Position numbers and translations under genes: made by a program
Shown: in pieces, positions 5,412 through 7,257 of the stretch
How the letters are laid out: every line of letters starts with the position of its first letter
Numbering within the stretch: the first letter of the stretch is position 1
NCBI GenBank assembly: GCA_041598875.1
Contig: JBFHXP010000132.1
Location: 1-7,257 of the forward strand
Direction of reading: 5' to 3'
From: JAKITW01 sp041598875
GTDB lineage: Bacteria > Desulfobacterota > Desulfobulbia > Desulfobulbales > BM004
DNA length: 7,257 nucleotides
The notes under the pieces: model-generated
Seen by the model: only the letters and a program-made list of their open reading frames with translations
What the model was told of the DNA's origin: nothing
Databases searched by the model: none

Positions 5412-6467
5412 ATGGCTTTTATTGATGAGGCCAAATTTTTCGTAAAAGCGGGTGACGGCGGCAATGGCTGCATCAGTTTCCGGCGGGAAAAATTTGTCCC
5501 TAAAGGCGGGCCAGATGGCGGTGACGGCGGCAACGGCGGCGATCTGATAATCGAGGCCACCAGCCGTCTTTCCTCGCTGATTGACTTCCGGTACAAATCG
5601 CATTTCAAGGCCGAAAGGGGCGGGCAGGGCCGCGGCAAGGACATGCATGGCCGAAACGGCAAGGATTTTGTCCTCCAGGTCCCCCGGGGGTCGTTGATCA
5701 AAGACGCGGAAAGTGGTGCCCTGATCGCCGACATGGTCGAGGATGGCGCCCGTATTGTTGTTGCCCGCGGGGGGCGCGGCGGGCGTGGCAATGTCCATTT
5801 CGCCTCGGGCAGAAACCGCGCGCCCCGGATCGCCCAGGACGGTGAACCGGGCCAGGAGTTCTGGCTCAAGATCGAGTTGAAGCTCATTGCCGATGTCGGC
5901 CTCGTCGGCCTGCCCAATGCCGGCAAATCCACGCTTCTGTCGGTGCTCTCGGCGGCCAACCCCAAGATTGCATCCTATCCGTTTACCACTCTGGAGCCGC
6001 AGCTGGGGGTTCTTCATCTTCCCGACGACTACACCGCGGACAAGCGTCCTTCCTGTATCATTGCCGATATTCCCGGACTCATCGAGGGCGCGCATCATGG
6101 CGTCGGCCTTGGCCACACCTTTTTGCGGCACGTGGAACGGACCACGGTTCTGCTCCACGTCATTGACTGCTCTCAGGAAGATGATCAGCCGATGGCGGAT
6201 TACCAGGTCCTTGAGAACGAACTGCGCTCCTATAACCCGGAACTTCTTGAGCGCAGCAGAATGGTCGTGCTCACCAAGACTGATCTGGTTGCCGATCCCG
6301 AACGGGTGGAGACCATTGTCGGTGATTTTGTCCGGATCGGGCTGAAGGCCATTGCTGTTTCCGGGGTGGAAAAAACAGGGCTCGTCGAGTTGAAGCAGGC
6401 CATTGCAGATGCCCTGACCGACGCGCGGGCAATACCCAATGATGAGGACGGACAGGGGGAGGAATGA
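5412..6467 (+). CDS. obgE: Obg family GTPase (ObgE/CgtA)
   Basis: A 351-residue Obg GTPase, which acts in late 50S assembly and in stress signalling. The Gly-rich OBG domain fills residues 1-157, starting MAFIDEAKFFVKAGDGGNGC, with the GGPDGGDGGNGGD loop at 32-44. The G domain has G1 GLPNAGKST (166-174), switch I FTTLEP (191-196), G3 DIPGLIEGA (219-227), G4 TKTD (288-291) and a G5-like SGVEKTG (317-323). It ends in a short acidic tail, and no long C-terminal domain is present. G4 has Thr where the NKxD consensus has Asn. The ATG at 5412 is fixed by the conserved family N-terminus. No Shine-Dalgarno is visible, and a terminator ends 27 nt upstream. The stop overlaps the proB start (ATGA). Confidence 0.96.
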   Translation: MAFIDEAKFFVKAGDGGNGCISFRREKFVPKGGPDGGDGGNGGDLIIEATSRLSSLIDFRYKSHFKAERGGQGRGKDMHGRNGKDFVLQVPRGSLIKDAESGALIADMVEDGARIVVARGGRGGRGNVHFASGRNRAPRIAQDGEPGQEFWLKIELKLIADVGLVGLPNAGKSTLLSVLSAANPKIASYPFTTLEPQLGVLHLPDDYTADKRPSCIIADIPGLIEGAHHGVGLGHTFLRHVERTTVLLHVIDCSQEDDQPMADYQVLENELRSYNPELLERSRMVVLTKTDLVADPERVETIVGDFVRIGLKAIAVSGVEKTGLVELKQAIADALTDARAIPNDEDGQGEE

Positions 6468-7257
6468 CTTCTCAGCTCAGTCAGGAAGAGGGAACACAGT
6501 TACGCCGCAATTATTTCGGCCAGGCCAGGCGGGTGGTGGTCAAGGTCGGCAGCGCAATGCTGACCAATGAGGATGGCCTTGATCTCACGGTGATCTCCAA
6601 TCTTGCCCGTGGCCTCATCTTTCTCCAGGAATCCGGCGTCGAGGTGATCCTGGTCAGTTCCGGCGCTGTTGCCGCCGGCCGTAAACGGCTTGCCTTTCCC
6701 GCGAATCGGAAGATGTCGCTCAAGGAGAAGCAGGCCCTTGCCGCAGTGGGCCAGAGCAGCCTGATGCGGGTCTATGAAGATATTTTCAACGGGTCCGGCC
6801 GCCGGGTCGCCCAGGTCCTGCTCACCCACCGTGATCTTGCCAACCGCAACCGCTATCTCAATATCCGCAATACCATGCTGACCCTGCTTGACTGGGGCAT
6901 CCTGCCGGTGGTAAACGAAAATGATACCGTGTCGGTCGAGGAGCTGCGGTTCGGCGACAACGACACCCTGGCGGCGATGATCACCAATGTCATTGAGGCG
7001 GATATGCTGATCTGTCTCACCGATGTCGATGGCCTCTATACCGGCAATCCCCAGCTTGATCCTGAGGCGCGACCGGTGTATACCGTTGACGGGGTCGATA
7101 AAAATGTGGAAAAAATGGCGGGCCATGTTGTCGGGGCACTTGGCACCGGCGGGATGCGGAGCAAGATTCTTGCCGCGAGAATGGTTGCCGCCCGGGGCGG
7201 CAGTTCGTTCATCGGGCCGGGCAAGGAACCTGAAATCCTCCAGCGTCTTTTTGCCGG
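6464..7257 (+). CDS. proB: Glutamate 5-kinase, 3' end beyond the window
   Basis: The first 264 residues of glutamate 5-kinase, which phosphorylates L-glutamate with ATP in the first step of proline synthesis. Visible motifs of the amino-acid-kinase fold are VVVKVGSAMLT (24-34), SSGAVAAGRKRL (65-76), QALAAVGQSSLM (90-101), NENDTVSV (151-158), FGDNDTLAA (163-171), LTDVDGLYTGNP (185-196) and GTGGMRSK (227-234). The reading frame is open to the last base. The kinase domain is essentially complete, and any C-terminal PUA domain would lie outside. The ATG overlaps the obgE stop by four bases, and a purine-rich AGGGGGAGGA precedes it, so translation is probably coupled to obgE. proA often follows proB, but it cannot be seen here. 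Confidence 0.95.
   Translation, partial: MTSQLSQEEGTQLRRNYFGQARRVVVKVGSAMLTNEDGLDLTVISNLARGLIFLQESGVEVILVSSGAVAAGRKRLAFPANRKMSLKEKQALAAVGQSSLMRVYEDIFNGSGRRVAQVLLTHRDLANRNRYLNIRNTMLTLLDWGILPVVNENDTVSVEELRFGDNDTLAAMITNVIEADMLICLTDVDGLYTGNPQLDPEARPVYTVDGVDKNVEKMAGHVVGALGTGGMRSKILAARMVAARGGSSFIGPGKEPEILQRLFA

Noticed and set aside
5081..6158. Long minus-strand open frames opposite rpmA and obgE
   Set aside because: They are antisense to strongly recognised genes, have compositional Pro/Arg-rich sequence without motifs, and arise from codon bias of the plus-strand genes.
6500..7126. A 208-codon minus-strand frame opposite proB
   Set aside because: proB is open on the plus strand to the window edge with all kinase motifs, so the antisense frame is a shadow.

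Overview
The window is a housekeeping stretch of a bacterial chromosome. It carries two divergent ribosomal-protein gene clusters, separated by a small orphan gene and a gene-poor, AT-rich gap. The gene orders mazG-rpsF-rpsR-DUF2232-rplI and rplU-rpmA-obgE-proB, the moderate-to-high GC of the coding regions, and a bL27 that begins directly with MAHKKAGGS point to a Gram-negative of the Desulfobacterota (old Deltaproteobacteria; a Desulfobulbales-like sulfate reducer is plausible). This placement is an inference from gene order and general protein character, not from a database comparison.

Left half, minus strand, read from about 3409 down to 71. A good sigma70-type promoter (3381-3409) precedes mazG, a nucleotide pyrophosphohydrolase that starts with TTG. 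It is followed by rpsF (bS6), rpsR (bS18, zinc-ribbon form), a DUF2232 membrane protein and rplI (bL9). The ssb gene often found between rpsF and rpsR is absent. In its place is an 81-nt gap with a bulged hairpin. A second bulged hairpin, with CCG in its 3' bulge, lies upstream of rpsF and resembles the known S6:S18 autoregulatory mRNA motif.

Middle, about 3410-4015. No convincing gene is seen. The region is visibly AT-richer than its surroundings, has an A10 run and carries an 11-bp direct repeat (TACCGTATTTT) near each end. It is followed by a 145-residue plus-strand protein with a C-terminal AP2/ERF-like DNA-binding domain and a probable degenerate second copy at its N-terminus. This is the only accessory-looking gene in the window.

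Right half, plus strand. A strong extended -10 promoter (4496-4523) drives rplU (bL21) through a leader of about 150 nt that can form two competing helices. Then come rpmA (bL27), a clear intrinsic terminator, obgE (Obg GTPase, ribosome assembly) and proB (glutamate 5-kinase, cut by the window edge). obgE starts only 27 nt after the terminator T-run and has no visible Shine-Dalgarno sequence. obgE and proB overlap by ATGA and are probably translationally coupled.

Overall, the genes serve ribosome structure and assembly (bS6, bS18, bL9, bL21, bL27, Obg), nucleotide-pool cleaning (MazG) and proline synthesis (ProB). No mobile element, CRISPR array, tRNA or rRNA was found. The points most worth a second look are the candidate ribosomal-protein mRNA leaders, the rpmA/obgE terminator arrangement and the AP2-like gene with its AT-rich flank. 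I see no clear sign of a wholly new multi-gene system.
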